The notes: generated by a model from the sequence alone, not told the origin. A stretch of 64,000 nucleotides of DNA from Ruminococcus flavefaciens AE3010 (GCF_000526795.1 NZ_JAGT01000001.1:519001-583000), one strand, 5' to 3'. Shown: positions 1 through 9,317, numbered from the stretch's first letter. Made by a program: numbers and translations.

Positions 1-714
1 ACACGTGAAGCTATTGAGCTTACGCGCAAAAAAGGAAATCTGACTTTTATTAATTCGGGACGAACTGCTTTTAATATAAACGACAGAGTCAAAGAGCTTG
101 GATTTGACGGATACATATGCGGCTGCGGAACATATATCGAATACGACGGAGAAGTTATGTTTTCGAGGACCATTCCGCAGGATCAGTGCAGAAGTATAGC
201 AGAACTTATGAGAAAATGCAATGTTACGCCTGTATATGAACATTCGGAAGGGTATTTTTTTGACGACTCAGCTGTTATGACGGACGGACTAAAAGAATTT
301 ATGGATGTATTCGTAGATTCGGGTATAGACATAAGTGGCAGGGTAGAGGACGAAGATTTCGGATTTGACAAATTTGTTATTTGGGTAAATCCTCAGAGTG
401 ATATGGAACTGTTTAACCGTGAAATAGGTAAGAATTTCTCTATCATCGACCGCGGCAGCGGATTCTACGAGAATGTACCGCTTGGTTATTCAAAGGCAAC
501 GGGTATAGATATGGTTTTAAAAAGACTTGGTATCCCAATGGAAAATGCTTATGCAATAGGGGACAGCATGAACGATCTTCCTATGCTTGAAGCTGTTCCG
601 AATAGTATTGCAATGGGCGGAGCTGAGAAGATCTATCCCTATGTATCGTATATAACGTCTGCTATAGAAGAGGACGGAATAAAAAACGCACTGTTACATT
701 TCAATTTAATATAA
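1..714 (+). CDS. HAD-superfamily hydrolase, Cof type, 5'-truncated by window edge
   Basis: The frame is open from base 1, so the true start lies before the window; the ATG at 157 is internal. The C-terminal part carries the Cof-type (HAD IIB) signature GDSMNDLPML followed by AMGGA, which contains the acidic Mg2+-binding residues. A Lys in the preceding YSKATGID stretch fits HAD motif III. This family dephosphorylates sugar phosphates, nucleotides or pyridoxal phosphate in the cytosol; the substrate cannot be told from sequence. The N-terminal DxD nucleophile motif is outside the window. No clear terminator follows the stop. Confidence 0.85.
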   Translation, partial: TREAIELTRKKGNLTFINSGRTAFNINDRVKELGFDGYICGCGTYIEYDGEVMFSRTIPQDQCRSIAELMRKCNVTPVYEHSEGYFFDDSAVMTDGLKEFMDVFVDSGIDISGRVEDEDFGFDKFVIWVNPQSDMELFNREIGKNFSIIDRGSGFYENVPLGYSKATGIDMVLKRLGIPMENAYAIGDSMNDLPMLEAVPNSIAMGGAEKIYPYVSYITSAIEEDGIKNALLHFNLI

Positions 715-798
715 CAGAACGTATATGAGTTGTGCATAAATTGCTGTTTTTTTCAAATATTGCGCTTTAGCGTTGCTGTTTTTTGGATTTTATACTTA

Positions 799-827
799 TT
801 GAAAAATATTATTTATCATGATATAAT
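799..827 (+). promoter_or_regulatory. sigma-A-type promoter of PPi-phosphofructokinase gene
   Basis: TTGAAA at 799-804 and TATAAT at 822-827, 17 bp apart. Transcription would start near 834, giving a leader of about 65 nt. In the leader a GGGAGGG SD-like run (about 857-862) lies some 35 nt before the start codon, with a small inverted repeat (GCTCA 866-870 / TGAGC 881-885) between them. Confidence 0.75.
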
Positions 828-897
828 ATAATTGAAGCCATGCGGCTAAATATATGGGAGGGACGGCTCACATTCTTTGCTGAGCTAAATATTAAAT

Positions 898-2115
898 ATG
901 AATATTGCAGTTGCACAGTCAGGAGGTCCTACCTGCGCTATAAACGCTTCTTTGGCAGGTGTTTTCAATGCAGGTAAAAAAAGCGGCAGGATCGATAAGA
1001 TATTTGGCGTTTTAAACGGAATCGAGGGTATCATCAATGATCAGATGGTAGATCTTTCAGAGAAGATCAACAGCGACGTAAGCTATCAGCTTCTTCTTAG
1101 AACACCTTCCGCTGTTCTTGGATCATGCAGAAAAAAGCTTCCAAGCTACACTGAGAGCACTGAGGTCTATGAAAAAATAACGGCAGTACTTCGCTGGCGT
1201 GATATAGGCTTATTCTTCTATATCGGCGGAAATGATTCAATGGATACTGTTGCAAAGTACTCAGAATATCTCCGTGCAAACAATATTGACGATATAAAAA
1301 TAATCGGTATTCCCAAAACAATTGATAACGACCTTTGTGAAACCGATCATTCCCCCGGATTTGGCTCAGCTGCAAAGTATGTTGCTGCAACAGTACAGGA
1401 GATAACCCGTGACGGTAATGTTTACAGTATCCCGTCGGTAACGATAATCGAAACAATGGGACGTCACGCAGGCTGGCTTGCAGCAGCTTCATGCTGCATC
1501 AGAGCCAATGGTGAAAGTGCTCCGCATCTGGTATATCTTCCCGAAACAACATTCAGCATTGAGGGCTTCCTCAGAGATGTAAAGGAACAGATGAAAAAAC
1601 ATCGAGCTGTTATTGTAGTTGTTTCAGAGGGCGTGAAAACAGCTGAGGGCAAGTTTGCGGCAGAAGAATACCAGTCAGGTCAGAAAGATGTTTTCGGACA
1701 TACATATCTTTCAGGAATCGGCAAATTTCTCGAAAAACTGGTGGGCGCTGAAATAGGCTGCAAGGTACGTTCTATAGAGCTTAACGTTATGCAAAGATGC
1801 AGCTCGCATATAGCCTCCTTAGAGGATATACAATCAGCAGAGGCAATCGGCATGGCAGCTGTAAATGCAGGCCTTGAGGGAAAATCCGGCTGTATGATGA
1901 CATTTGTAAGGGAGTCAAATATGCCGTACAGCTACAGAATAGATATGGTAGACGCTGCAAAGGCTGCTAACCGCGAAAAATTCTTCCCGCGTGAGTGGAT
2001 AAATAAGGAAGGCAACAATGTTCTTCCTCCTGCATATGATTATCTTATGCCTCTTATTCAGGGAGAACTGCACCCAATAATGAAAAACGGTATGCCGTTA
2101 AATTTTGTTATATGA
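898..2115 (+). CDS. pfp: pyrophosphate-type 6-phosphofructokinase
   Basis: Phosphorylates fructose 6-phosphate to fructose 1,6-bisphosphate in glycolysis. N-terminal AQSGGPTCAINAS is the family start, which supports the ATG at 898. GGNDS (110-114) has Asp where ATP-dependent enzymes have Gly, and PKTIDND (139-145) has Lys where they have Gly. That pair is the classical signature of PPi as phosphoryl donor. MGRHAGW (187-193) binds the sugar phosphate. The 405-residue length fits this subgroup. The gene stands alone between its own promoter and terminator. Its SD is unusually far upstream (see findings). Donor choice is inferred from residues, not measured. Confidence 0.93.
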   Translation: MNIAVAQSGGPTCAINASLAGVFNAGKKSGRIDKIFGVLNGIEGIINDQMVDLSEKINSDVSYQLLLRTPSAVLGSCRKKLPSYTESTEVYEKITAVLRWRDIGLFFYIGGNDSMDTVAKYSEYLRANNIDDIKIIGIPKTIDNDLCETDHSPGFGSAAKYVAATVQEITRDGNVYSIPSVTIIETMGRHAGWLAAASCCIRANGESAPHLVYLPETTFSIEGFLRDVKEQMKKHRAVIVVVSEGVKTAEGKFAAEEYQSGQKDVFGHTYLSGIGKFLEKLVGAEIGCKVRSIELNVMQRCSSHIASLEDIQSAEAIGMAAVNAGLEGKSGCMMTFVRESNMPYSYRIDMVDAAKAANREKFFPREWINKEGNNVLPPAYDYLMPLIQGELHPIMKNGMPLNFVI

Positions 2116-2117
2116 CT

Positions 2118-2150
2118 AATAACCTCGGATTTTTCCGAGGTTATTTTTAT
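2118..2150 (+). terminator. rho-independent terminator after pfp
   Basis: Perfect 11-bp stem, AATAACCTCGG pairing with CCGAGGTTATT, with a T-rich loop and a TTTTTAT tail directly after the pfp stop. Confidence 0.92.
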
Positions 2151-2237
2151 AGATTGTCAAAATATACCTTTTTTAACATTCAGGTACATATATTTTGTAT
2201 CAAGAAGAAAAAGTAACCCGCCTGAGTTGATGTAATA

Positions 2238-2266
2238 TTGACAAATCACCGCTGTAGTGGTATAAT
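2238..2266 (+). promoter_or_regulatory. full-consensus promoter of glutamine synthetase III
   Basis: TTGACA at 2238-2243 and TATAAT at 2261-2266 with a 17-bp spacer and an extended -10 (TGG just upstream). Both boxes match the sigma-A consensus exactly, so strong basal transcription is expected. The roughly 50-nt leader ends in GAGGAGG seven bases before the ATG. I see no riboswitch fold in it. Confidence 0.88.
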
Positions 2267-2324
2267 TTAAAAATATAATGGAGTATTGTATTTAGGAGCG
2301 GAAATGCTCTGAGGAGGAAAGATT

Positions 2325-4421
2325 ATGTCAGTTAACATTCCCGAGATTTTTGCCTGCAATGTCTTTAACGAGGAAGTAATGAAAACAAGACTTCCCAAGA
2401 ATGTCTACAAGGCACTTAAAAGAACAATGCAGAACAATGAGCCCCTTGCCGATATGGAAACAGCAGATGTAGTTGCAAATACCATAAAGGAATGGGCAAT
2501 AGAAAGAGGCGCTACACATTACACTCACTGGTTCCAGCCAATGACAGGTTCAACAGCCGAAAAACACGATTCCTTCATAAATCCTGCACCTAACGGTATG
2601 GCTATCATGGAGTTTTCAGGGAAGGCTCTTGTCAAGGGCGAACCTGATGCTTCTTCATTCCCGTCGGGCGGACTCAGAAGAACAAGCTCAGCCAGAGGCT
2701 ATACAGCATGGGATCCTACTTCTTACTGCTTCGTAAAAGAGGGCAGCCTTTATATCCCGACAGTATTTGTATCATATACAGGAGAAGTTCTCGATAAGAA
2801 AACACCTCTCCTTCGTTCAATGCAGGCTCTCAGCAAGACAGCTGTTCGATTCTTGAAGCTTTTCGGCAATGACAAAGTTACAAGAGTAACATCGACTGTA
2901 GGCGCGGAACAGGAGTATTTCCTCATAGATAAGGAGAAATTTGACAAGCGTGAGGATCTTATACTCACAGGCAGAACACTTTTCGGTGCTAAGCCACCAA
3001 AGGGACAGGATCTTGACGACCAGTATTTCGCAAATCTCCGTCCAAGAGTTGCCGCTTATATGGCAGACCTTGATGAGGAGCTCTGGAAGCTTGGCATATA
3101 CTCAAAGACTAAGCATAATGAGGTTGCTCCTGCGCAGCACGAAATGGCGCCTATATTCACAACTTCAAACCTCGGTACAGACCAGAATGAGCTTGCAATG
3201 GAAGTTATGGAAAAGGTAGCTCTCAAGCACGGTCTTGTTTGTCTCCTTCATGAGAAGCCTTTCGAGGGTGTAAACGGCTCGGGTAAGCATAACAACTGGT
3301 CTATGTCAACAAATGACGGTCAGAATCTTCTTGATCCCGGCGATACTCCTATGGATAATCTCCAGTTCTTGACCATACTTTGCGCTCTTATAAAGGGTGT
3401 TGATGAATATGCTGACCTTATGAGACTTTCCGCAGCTTCTGCAGGCAATGACCACAGACTTGGCGCTGACGAAGCTCCGCCTGCTATCGTTTCAATGTTC
3501 CTCGGTGAAGAGCTTGAAGCTGTATTACAGGCTATTGAGGAAGACGGCGAGTACAAGACCAAGACACGTACATTTAAGATAGGTGTTGATGCACTTCCAT
3601 CATTCCCAAAGGATTCTACTGACAGAAACAGAACATCTCCTTTTGCATTCACAGGAAATCGTTTCGAGTTCAGAATGGTCGGTTCTTCCGATAATATCGC
3701 TTGTCCTAATGTCCTTCTCAACACTATTATGTGCGAGGAGCTCAGCCAGTTCACTGAAATACTTGAGCCGTTCAAGGGCAAAGATAACTTTGATGCTGAG
3801 GTTAGAAAGCTCCTCAAGAGCGTCATAAAGGATCACAGAAGGATCATCTTCAACGGCGATGGCTATTCGGCAGAATGGGTAAAGGAAGCCGAGAGAAGGG
3901 GACTTCCCAACTACGCTTCTACCGTTGACTGTATGCCTCACTACACAGACGAGAAGAATATCCGTATCTTCCGCAAGTTTGAGATATACAACCAAAATGA
4001 GGTAGCCGCAAGAACCGAGATACACCTTGAAAAGTACTCCAAGACAGTCCGTATCGAGGCTCGTACCATGGTTGAAATGGCAAGAAAGCAGCTTCTTCCC
4101 GCAACTATGGAACATGTTCAGACGCTTTGCGAGTCTATCGCTACAAAGAAGCAGATAGGCTTCACCTGCAATACAGATGAAAAGATCGCAAAGAAGCTAA
4201 ATGAGCTTGCCGATAATCTGTATGACTCTATCGAGCGCCTCGAACAGCGTATTACCGAAGCAAACGCTGTCAAGGAGATTCAGGCACAGGCTGAATTCTT
4301 CCATGACAAGGTGCTTGCTGAAATGGATATAATGAGAAGTATTGCTGACGAGATCGAACTAAACATGCCTGCTTCAAAATGGCCTATCCCCGCATATTCC
4401 GAGATCATCTACAACGTATAA
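2325..4421 (+). CDS. glnN: glutamine synthetase type III
   Basis: Makes glutamine from glutamate, ammonium and ATP; the main ammonia-assimilating step in the cytosol. The 698-residue length and the regions THWFQPMTGSTAEKHDSF (about 66-83), GAEQEYFLID and GSGKHNNWS are typical of the GSIII (GlnN) class, which is much longer than GSI or GSII and forms dodecamers. The start at 2325 has an ideal GAGGAGG SD. It is a single-gene unit with a full-consensus promoter and its own terminator. No nitrogen regulator gene is adjacent, and no regulatory RNA is visible in the leader. Confidence 0.96.
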   Translation: MSVNIPEIFACNVFNEEVMKTRLPKNVYKALKRTMQNNEPLADMETADVVANTIKEWAIERGATHYTHWFQPMTGSTAEKHDSFINPAPNGMAIMEFSGKALVKGEPDASSFPSGGLRRTSSARGYTAWDPTSYCFVKEGSLYIPTVFVSYTGEVLDKKTPLLRSMQALSKTAVRFLKLFGNDKVTRVTSTVGAEQEYFLIDKEKFDKREDLILTGRTLFGAKPPKGQDLDDQYFANLRPRVAAYMADLDEELWKLGIYSKTKHNEVAPAQHEMAPIFTTSNLGTDQNELAMEVMEKVALKHGLVCLLHEKPFEGVNGSGKHNNWSMSTNDGQNLLDPGDTPMDNLQFLTILCALIKGVDEYADLMRLSAASAGNDHRLGADEAPPAIVSMFLGEELEAVLQAIEEDGEYKTKTRTFKIGVDALPSFPKDSTDRNRTSPFAFTGNRFEFRMVGSSDNIACPNVLLNTIMCEELSQFTEILEPFKGKDNFDAEVRKLLKSVIKDHRRIIFNGDGYSAEWVKEAERRGLPNYASTVDCMPHYTDEKNIRIFRKFEIYNQNEVAARTEIHLEKYSKTVRIEARTMVEMARKQLLPATMEHVQTLCESIATKKQIGFTCNTDEKIAKKLNELADNLYDSIERLEQRITEANAVKEIQAQAEFFHDKVLAEMDIMRSIADEIELNMPASKWPIPAYSEIIYNV

Positions 4422-4426
4422 AATTG

Positions 4427-4454
4427 AAAGCCGTCCATATGGACGGCTTTTTTT
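4427..4454. terminator. bidirectional terminator between glnN and the response regulator
   Basis: A 9-bp stem AAGCCGTCC / GGACGGCTT with an ATAT loop and eight T on the plus side. On the minus strand the same stem is followed by a weaker T-rich tail, so it can also end the two-component operon. Confidence 0.88.
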
Positions 4455-5080
4455 CATATCAGATTATTCTTTATTGCAAATACTGCAAGCTGAGTACGGT
4501 CCTTCAAGCCGAGTTTTTCAAGAAGTCTCGATACGCCGTTTCTAACAGTACCCTCTGCAAGAAACAGGCGGGAAGCGATCTCCTTGTTGTCATATCCGTC
4601 ACAGATAAGCCTTAGAAATTCAATTTCTCGGTCGCTCAGATCAAAGTTCTTGGCGTCCTGCTGTAAGAGGACATCTTTCTTGATAGAACGAAAAATATTA
4701 TCGCAGAATACATTTATACCGCCTGCAACAGCCTTTATGGAGTTGATTATTTTATCGTTGTCCATTTCCTTTAGGATATAGCCGTCAGCTCCGCTCGAAA
4801 TAGCCTTTTCAACCGTTTCCTTGTCGTCAAATGTAGTCAGTACAAGAACCTTGACATCAGGGAGTGTATCCTTGATCTTTCTTGTGCCATAGCCTCCGTC
4901 ATAATCAGGCATTCTCATGTCCATAAGTACAACATTGGGTTTGAGACGGACACACATTTCGTATGCTTCCTTGCCGTCCGAAGCCTCGCCTACAACATTT
5001 ATATCTTCGTCACTTACAAGAACTGCCTTTAGTCCTGCACGCAGTATCTTAACATCATCTGCCAGAATAACTTTTATCAT
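4454..5080 (-). CDS. NarL/FixJ-family response regulator
   Basis: DNA-binding output half of a two-component system. The receiver domain spans residues 1-118, with acidic DD at 8-9, phospho-acceptor Asp54 (VVLMDMRMP), a Thr switch (VLTT) and Lys104 (YILKEM). The C-terminal LuxR-type helix-turn-helix (about 145-205) contains LSDREIEFLRLICDGYDNKE and EGTVRNGVSRLLEKL. It overlaps the kinase gene by 4 bp (ATGA type), so translation is coupled and the kinase is its partner. Target genes and signal are unknown; the divergent and upstream membrane protein genes are possible targets only by position. Confidence 0.93.
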   Translation of the reverse strand: MIKVILADDVKILRAGLKAVLVSDEDINVVGEASDGKEAYEMCVRLKPNVVLMDMRMPDYDGGYGTRKIKDTLPDVKVLVLTTFDDKETVEKAISSGADGYILKEMDNDKIINSIKAVAGGINVFCDNIFRSIKKDVLLQQDAKNFDLSDREIEFLRLICDGYDNKEIASRLFLAEGTVRNGVSRLLEKLGLKDRTQLAVFAIKNNLI

Positions 5081-6666
5081 ATCTGCACCTCTTTATATGG
5101 TATTTTTATAATAGTATTGAAGCCCTCGCCCTGAATGGAACTGAATTTCACAGTACCTCCGAGTTTGTCAGTCCTTTCACGTATTCCGCGAAGTCCGTTA
5201 TGCTCAGAAATAGTTTCACAGCCCTTTCCGTTGTCGAGAATATACATTTCAATACGATTATCAAGGAATTTGAGTATGATATCTATTCTTGATGCCTCAG
5301 AATAACGCAGTGAATTAGTAATTGTCTCACGGCAGTTGTCATACATTTCTCTTACGCAGAAGCTGCATCGGTCGTCTTCCTCGCCCTGTACACAGAGCTC
5401 GATCTCAACACCTCTGACAGCAGTAATGACAGTTTGGACCGCCTTTGTGACGGAAGTCATGAATTCATCATCACGGAGATTATTGATGGTACATCGCAGC
5501 TGTGTTACACCGCTCCTTGACAGACCGTCTATTTCGGAAATATTTTCAAGCATTTTTACATTGTCGGGCTCTGTTTTATCCGCCTCAAATTTGAGAAGTC
5601 TTGCAAGAGAACTGATCATTGTGAACGTATGCCCTGCGGAATCATGCATCTCCTGAGCAATACGATTGCGTTCCTGTTCAAGGCTCAGCTTCTTTTCAGC
5701 GTTTACAAGCTCATGATATTCCGTAACATTACTTATTGTAATGACGCTTGCGACTTTATTGCCATTTTTGTTGTCACAGTGAGCCTGCTTTAGATTATAG
5801 TATTCATCACCGCACTTGATCTCCAGAGACTTAAAATCGGGGGCGGTAGCATTTCCGCTTATTTCGGAAACAGTATCAAGGAATCCGTTTATGCTTGATA
5901 TATCCTTAAAAAACGGAAGTGAATCGGCGTATTTATTTTTATAGGTCGCCATGCCGCTGTTATCAAAAATAATGACACCGCTGTTGATGTTATTGATAGT
6001 GTCACGAATAGCAATACTGTTTATATTAAGCAGTCCGTACCGTCCGAGGGCAATTATTATAAGCAGGCTCGATAAGCCGAAAAATAAAGGAGTAAGTGTA
6101 ACATTTGAATGAAAGACTCCTGTCAGAGACAGGGTATTTATTCCAAGAGGTATTGCAGCAGAAAGAATGAGCAGAACTGACTGCTTGCTTATCTGTGATG
6201 AATTTCTTGTGTGTTTAAGGCATATTATAGTGATTCCTGCAATTATACATATGTAATAGATAACCTGATACACATAGAAAAGGGGACCGTATGTAAATCG
6301 GCGCTCAACAAATGCAGCGTAATACAGATGATGCATCGGGTTAGTCAGCACAACGCATATAGATGATATGGTTATAAGCGGAAGTATCCAGAGAAATTTC
6401 ATTTTTTTCTGACCGTTATATGTGTACTCCTGTGACAGCCACAGCCATAGCGGTCCGAAGCAGCTGATTCCGATATTGCCAATAATGTAGCTTATCCAGA
6501 ACTGCTGCTTTGTGTACGAAAACAATATGAGCAGCTCCGAGATCAACCACAAAACAATAGAAGACTGACAGAAAAGAAATAAACGGGTGAGCCTGTTTTT
6601 ATTGCCGCGCCTGAGTATCCATGTTACTGATCCAAGCATACCGCACAGACCAAGTATAAGGAGCAC
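5077..6666 (-). CDS. membrane sensor histidine kinase with 7TM-type N-terminus
   Basis: Residues 1-210 hold about seven hydrophobic helices resembling the 7TMR-HisK N-terminal module. Residues 225-315 form a PAS-like region. The HisKA_3 dimerisation helix carries the phospho-His341 in QEMHDSAGH, and a HATPase_c domain follows (Asn452 in ITNSLRYSEA, DNGKGC 478-483, GLRGIRER 491-498). Partner of the response regulator it overlaps. Start is uncertain. The GTG at 6666 lies about 31 nt after the only good SD (GGAGG, 6698-6702). In-frame codons nearer the SD are ATT (6693) and ACG (6687), so a rare ATT start that adds nine residues is possible. Confidence 0.92.
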   Translation of the reverse strand: MLLILGLCGMLGSVTWILRRGNKNRLTRLFLFCQSSIVLWLISELLILFSYTKQQFWISYIIGNIGISCFGPLWLWLSQEYTYNGQKKMKFLWILPLITISSICVVLTNPMHHLYYAAFVERRFTYGPLFYVYQVIYYICIIAGITIICLKHTRNSSQISKQSVLLILSAAIPLGINTLSLTGVFHSNVTLTPLFFGLSSLLIIIALGRYGLLNINSIAIRDTINNINSGVIIFDNSGMATYKNKYADSLPFFKDISSINGFLDTVSEISGNATAPDFKSLEIKCGDEYYNLKQAHCDNKNGNKVASVITISNVTEYHELVNAEKKLSLEQERNRIAQEMHDSAGHTFTMISSLARLLKFEADKTEPDNVKMLENISEIDGLSRSGVTQLRCTINNLRDDEFMTSVTKAVQTVITAVRGVEIELCVQGEEDDRCSFCVREMYDNCRETITNSLRYSEASRIDIILKFLDNRIEMYILDNGKGCETISEHNGLRGIRERTDKLGGTVKFSSIQGEGFNTIIKIPYKEVQI

Positions 6667-6728
6667 AGCTGAAGTGATCGTTGGCGTGGTAATGCACCTC
6701 CATTTACTGTAAATATATATATATAATT

Positions 6729-6757
6729 ATTATAACACATTAAAAGTTTTTCGGCAA
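6729..6757 (-). promoter_or_regulatory. promoter of the two-component operon
   Basis: On the minus strand, TTGCCG (6752-6757) and TATAAT (6729-6734) are 17 bp apart, with TG near the -10. The start site would be near 6722, about 20 nt before the SD at 6698-6702. Confidence 0.78.
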
Positions 6758-6770
6758 CTGTTTTTTTGGT

Positions 6771-6807
6771 AAAAATAAAAAAAATGCTCCGCAGAACGCG
6801 GAGCATT
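6771..6807 (-). terminator. terminator of the large membrane protein gene
   Basis: Minus-strand stem AATGCTCCGC / GCGGAGCATT (6783-6807) followed by a run of eight T. It separates the 806-residue membrane protein gene from the downstream kinase promoter. Confidence 0.92.
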
Positions 6808-6814
6808 GAAGTAT

Positions 6815-9235
6815 TTACCAAGTCCAGCCGCTGAATCTCTTAGCGACAGAGGATCTGAGTGTCTGGTTGTTCTTTTTGCAGTATTCGTTTCCTGCAGCAA
6901 GAGCTATGAGCGTGATTCCTGCGAGGAAGAGGTATATCCACCAGTTAAGAGCCATAAGGTATTCTCTTGTTGCGTATATTGTTATTGTGAAGAGTGAAGC
7001 TGCGGAAGCGATGAACCATGTCTTCGATCTTGCCATTATTGAAGTAACGAGAACGAAGAACATAACTGACATTACGAATATGGTATTTGCTGCGGTATCA
7101 AAATACATTGCGTCAATGAGAAGTGCGATGAATGATGTGAGGAAAATGCTGTTTGAAGAGAATCTTGATGCGTTTGGAAATTCACGCCAGATATATCTGC
7201 ATGCAACTCCTACAAGTGCAACTATGCCAATTGAGATCTTCCATGATACTGCTTTTGACTCAGGTACAAAGAAGGGTCTGATCATAAGAGCCAGAGCTGT
7301 GAGAGAAGAAGTTGCTGTAAGCAGAATAGCAGCTGTTTCCCGAGATGTATTCTTTTTTATGAAGCAAGCAAGATAAATTGCAAGTCCGATAAGGAAGAAG
7401 AATGCAGATGTTCTTGTGGTATCCCTATACATCATCATTACTGCGAGCCAGCCTGATAAGAGCATAGGATCGAACATAAGTCTGTCATTTGCTCTAACGA
7501 TTATACCATCATTGTAGATAAGCTTTGATATTGCCATGAAGATGCAGAACACTGTCATGAATACGATTGAAGAAAAGAGGTTGCCCTGTGTTCCTTCATC
7601 GAGGATCGCGTGTATGCAGCTGATAAATGCAACAGGTGAAAGAACTGCTGTAATATTGCAGCGAAGCTTGTTTGAAAATGCAAAATGTATGAAGCTTATA
7701 ACAGCCGGAATAATCACGAGTGCTTTTGAAGAAGGAATGAGTATCAGTAAGAGACCTGATGCTACCATATTTACATATAGTACGATGTCATTGCTTCGTG
7801 GGTGCTTTGCGTGGAAGTTAAAAGCGTATTTGGGAAGATATGCAATGAGTACAGCAGCTGCTATTAGACCTGCAGCAAAAATGCTCCATGCAGCTGAATA
7901 AAGCATATCTGTGTTTTTTATGTTGTATGTCTTTATAATATTTACGATAGCTGCTCCTGTTACGAATGCCGGGAGCACGGGAGCGATAAATCCTGCGACA
8001 TTCTGGATGATTTCATTTTTATGGAAGATGTATGCAGCAATAAATACCGAAACTATAAGTGCAAGGATCATTTCAGTAATGAAAGCTCCTTTGCTTGCTG
8101 TGGAAATACACACGAAGGCGCTGATAACTGAAGTTAAAAGTGTGATCGATTCGGTATATCTGTTCTTTATCAGTGGTACAAGGCGATGAATTACGTAAAG
8201 AACTATTGAAAGAACAGCAAATACAAGGATCCCATATCTTGCCTTTGATTCTTCCACGATATTTGTGGAAGCCATGTATGCGAAAAGAACAGTAACCATT
8301 GAGCTTATTGCAGAAAAGACTTCTTCCTTTGTCTTTTTAGCATAGCAGAGAAGCTGTCCAATGATAATTGCAAGGATAATGTAGCTTATAAAAGTTGGCT
8401 GACGAAGAGAGCTGAAAATATACGCAGCAGGGAAGCAGCCATAGATAAATGCTGAACATGAACCGACGAACTTGATCGGGAACTCGTTTTTCTTGCCTTT
8501 GAAAAGGTTTGCAGCATAGATAGCGGCAGTAATAAGAGTCTGAAGTACAAGGAATATGGGCGCTGTTACCATAAGGTCATTGCTGATCTGTAATACTGCA
8601 AAAAGTATTGTAAGTGCAGCAGCTGAAAGAGCTGTGTAGATAAGAGGAAGCTTCTTGAAGAGCTTATCTCCGATAAACATCATTACAGCTGAAATGCCCG
8701 TTGATATTGCAAGAAGAGCAAACTTGCCGTCGCCGTTTAATGAGAGCCATTCGCCCATAAGCTTGTAAAAGCCTGCTGTAAGGACAGCTGTAGCAATAAA
8801 GCCCGAGCCAAGTACATAGAATGAAGTCGATGTGCCGTTAAGCTTGAGGAATTTTCCTACAACGGCGCTGAGAGTGAATGAAACTAATGAAGCTGCCATG
8901 ATTATTGCAACTCTGCCCTCATGGGAAGTGTGTACCCATTTTGCTACGCCAAATGCAAGACCTGAAAGAACTACAAATGCTGTTCCTATAAGGAAGAGTA
9001 CATTTGATACTGTCATGTCATGTTTCTTCTTGGGCTTAGGAGGCTGTGGCATTTGAGCTGCCTGATATGGAGACTGTGGATAGCCGTAAAATCCATTCTG
9101 AGGCGGATAATTGAAATTCGGGTAATTCTGATGTGTGTTTTTGCTGTCACACATTTTTACTATCCCAATTATCATAAGCGGAATTATGATCGGTACAGCT
9201 AATATAAACATTGTTATAAGAGAAATATTTAACAT
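6815..9235 (-). CDS. large polytopic membrane protein of unknown function
   Basis: I do not recognise a named function. Residues 1-25 are one hydrophobic helix. A Pro/Tyr/Gln-rich, probably cytosolic stretch follows to about 75, ending in PKPKKKHD, and then about 20 or more closely spaced hydrophobic segments fill the rest. The regular helix pattern without catalytic motifs suggests a multi-pass DUF2157-like protein or transporter-like scaffold. Three Met codons (9244, 9241, 9235) follow the SD AAAGG at 9245-9249. Only 9235 has normal spacing, so I chose it (806 residues). Single gene with its own promoter and terminator, divergent from the AMP-binding-like gene across a repeat-rich intergenic region. 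Confidence 0.8.
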   Translation of the reverse strand: MLNISLITMFILAVPIIIPLMIIGIVKMCDSKNTHQNYPNFNYPPQNGFYGYPQSPYQAAQMPQPPKPKKKHDMTVSNVLFLIGTAFVVLSGLAFGVAKWVHTSHEGRVAIIMAASLVSFTLSAVVGKFLKLNGTSTSFYVLGSGFIATAVLTAGFYKLMGEWLSLNGDGKFALLAISTGISAVMMFIGDKLFKKLPLIYTALSAAALTILFAVLQISNDLMVTAPIFLVLQTLITAAIYAANLFKGKKNEFPIKFVGSCSAFIYGCFPAAYIFSSLRQPTFISYIILAIIIGQLLCYAKKTKEEVFSAISSMVTVLFAYMASTNIVEESKARYGILVFAVLSIVLYVIHRLVPLIKNRYTESITLLTSVISAFVCISTASKGAFITEMILALIVSVFIAAYIFHKNEIIQNVAGFIAPVLPAFVTGAAIVNIIKTYNIKNTDMLYSAAWSIFAAGLIAAAVLIAYLPKYAFNFHAKHPRSNDIVLYVNMVASGLLLILIPSSKALVIIPAVISFIHFAFSNKLRCNITAVLSPVAFISCIHAILDEGTQGNLFSSIVFMTVFCIFMAISKLIYNDGIIVRANDRLMFDPMLLSGWLAVMMMYRDTTRTSAFFFLIGLAIYLACFIKKNTSRETAAILLTATSSLTALALMIRPFFVPESKAVSWKISIGIVALVGVACRYIWREFPNASRFSSNSIFLTSFIALLIDAMYFDTAANTIFVMSVMFFVLVTSIMARSKTWFIASAASLFTITIYATREYLMALNWWIYLFLAGITLIALAAGNEYCKKNNQTLRSSVAKRFSGWTW

Positions 9236-9281
9236 AACCATCATCCTTTCTTTGCGGTTGAGTTTGTTTTTTTGTGACTAT

Positions 9282-9310
9282 ATAATAACACGTTTCAGCT
9301 CATATTGTAA
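9282..9310 (-). promoter_or_regulatory. promoter of the large membrane protein gene
   Basis: Minus strand: TTACAA (9305-9310) and TATTAT (9282-9287) with a 17-bp spacer and TG close to the -10. The -35 box is 7 bp from the cluster of TGTCA half-sites at 9318-9367, a position where a bound regulator could act. Confidence 0.7.
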
Positions 9311-9317
9311 GGTGTTA

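Noticed and set aside
1097..1492. 131-residue ORF antisense to pfp
   Set aside because: Lies wholly within a conserved gene; composition is that of a shadow frame.
2267..2324. Glutamine riboswitch ahead of glnN
   Set aside because: The leader is about 50 nt with only a weak 4-bp stem; no recognisable core.
3320..4115. Two ORFs of about 170 residues antisense to glnN
   Set aside because: Mirror frames of a highly conserved gene without SD or promoter.
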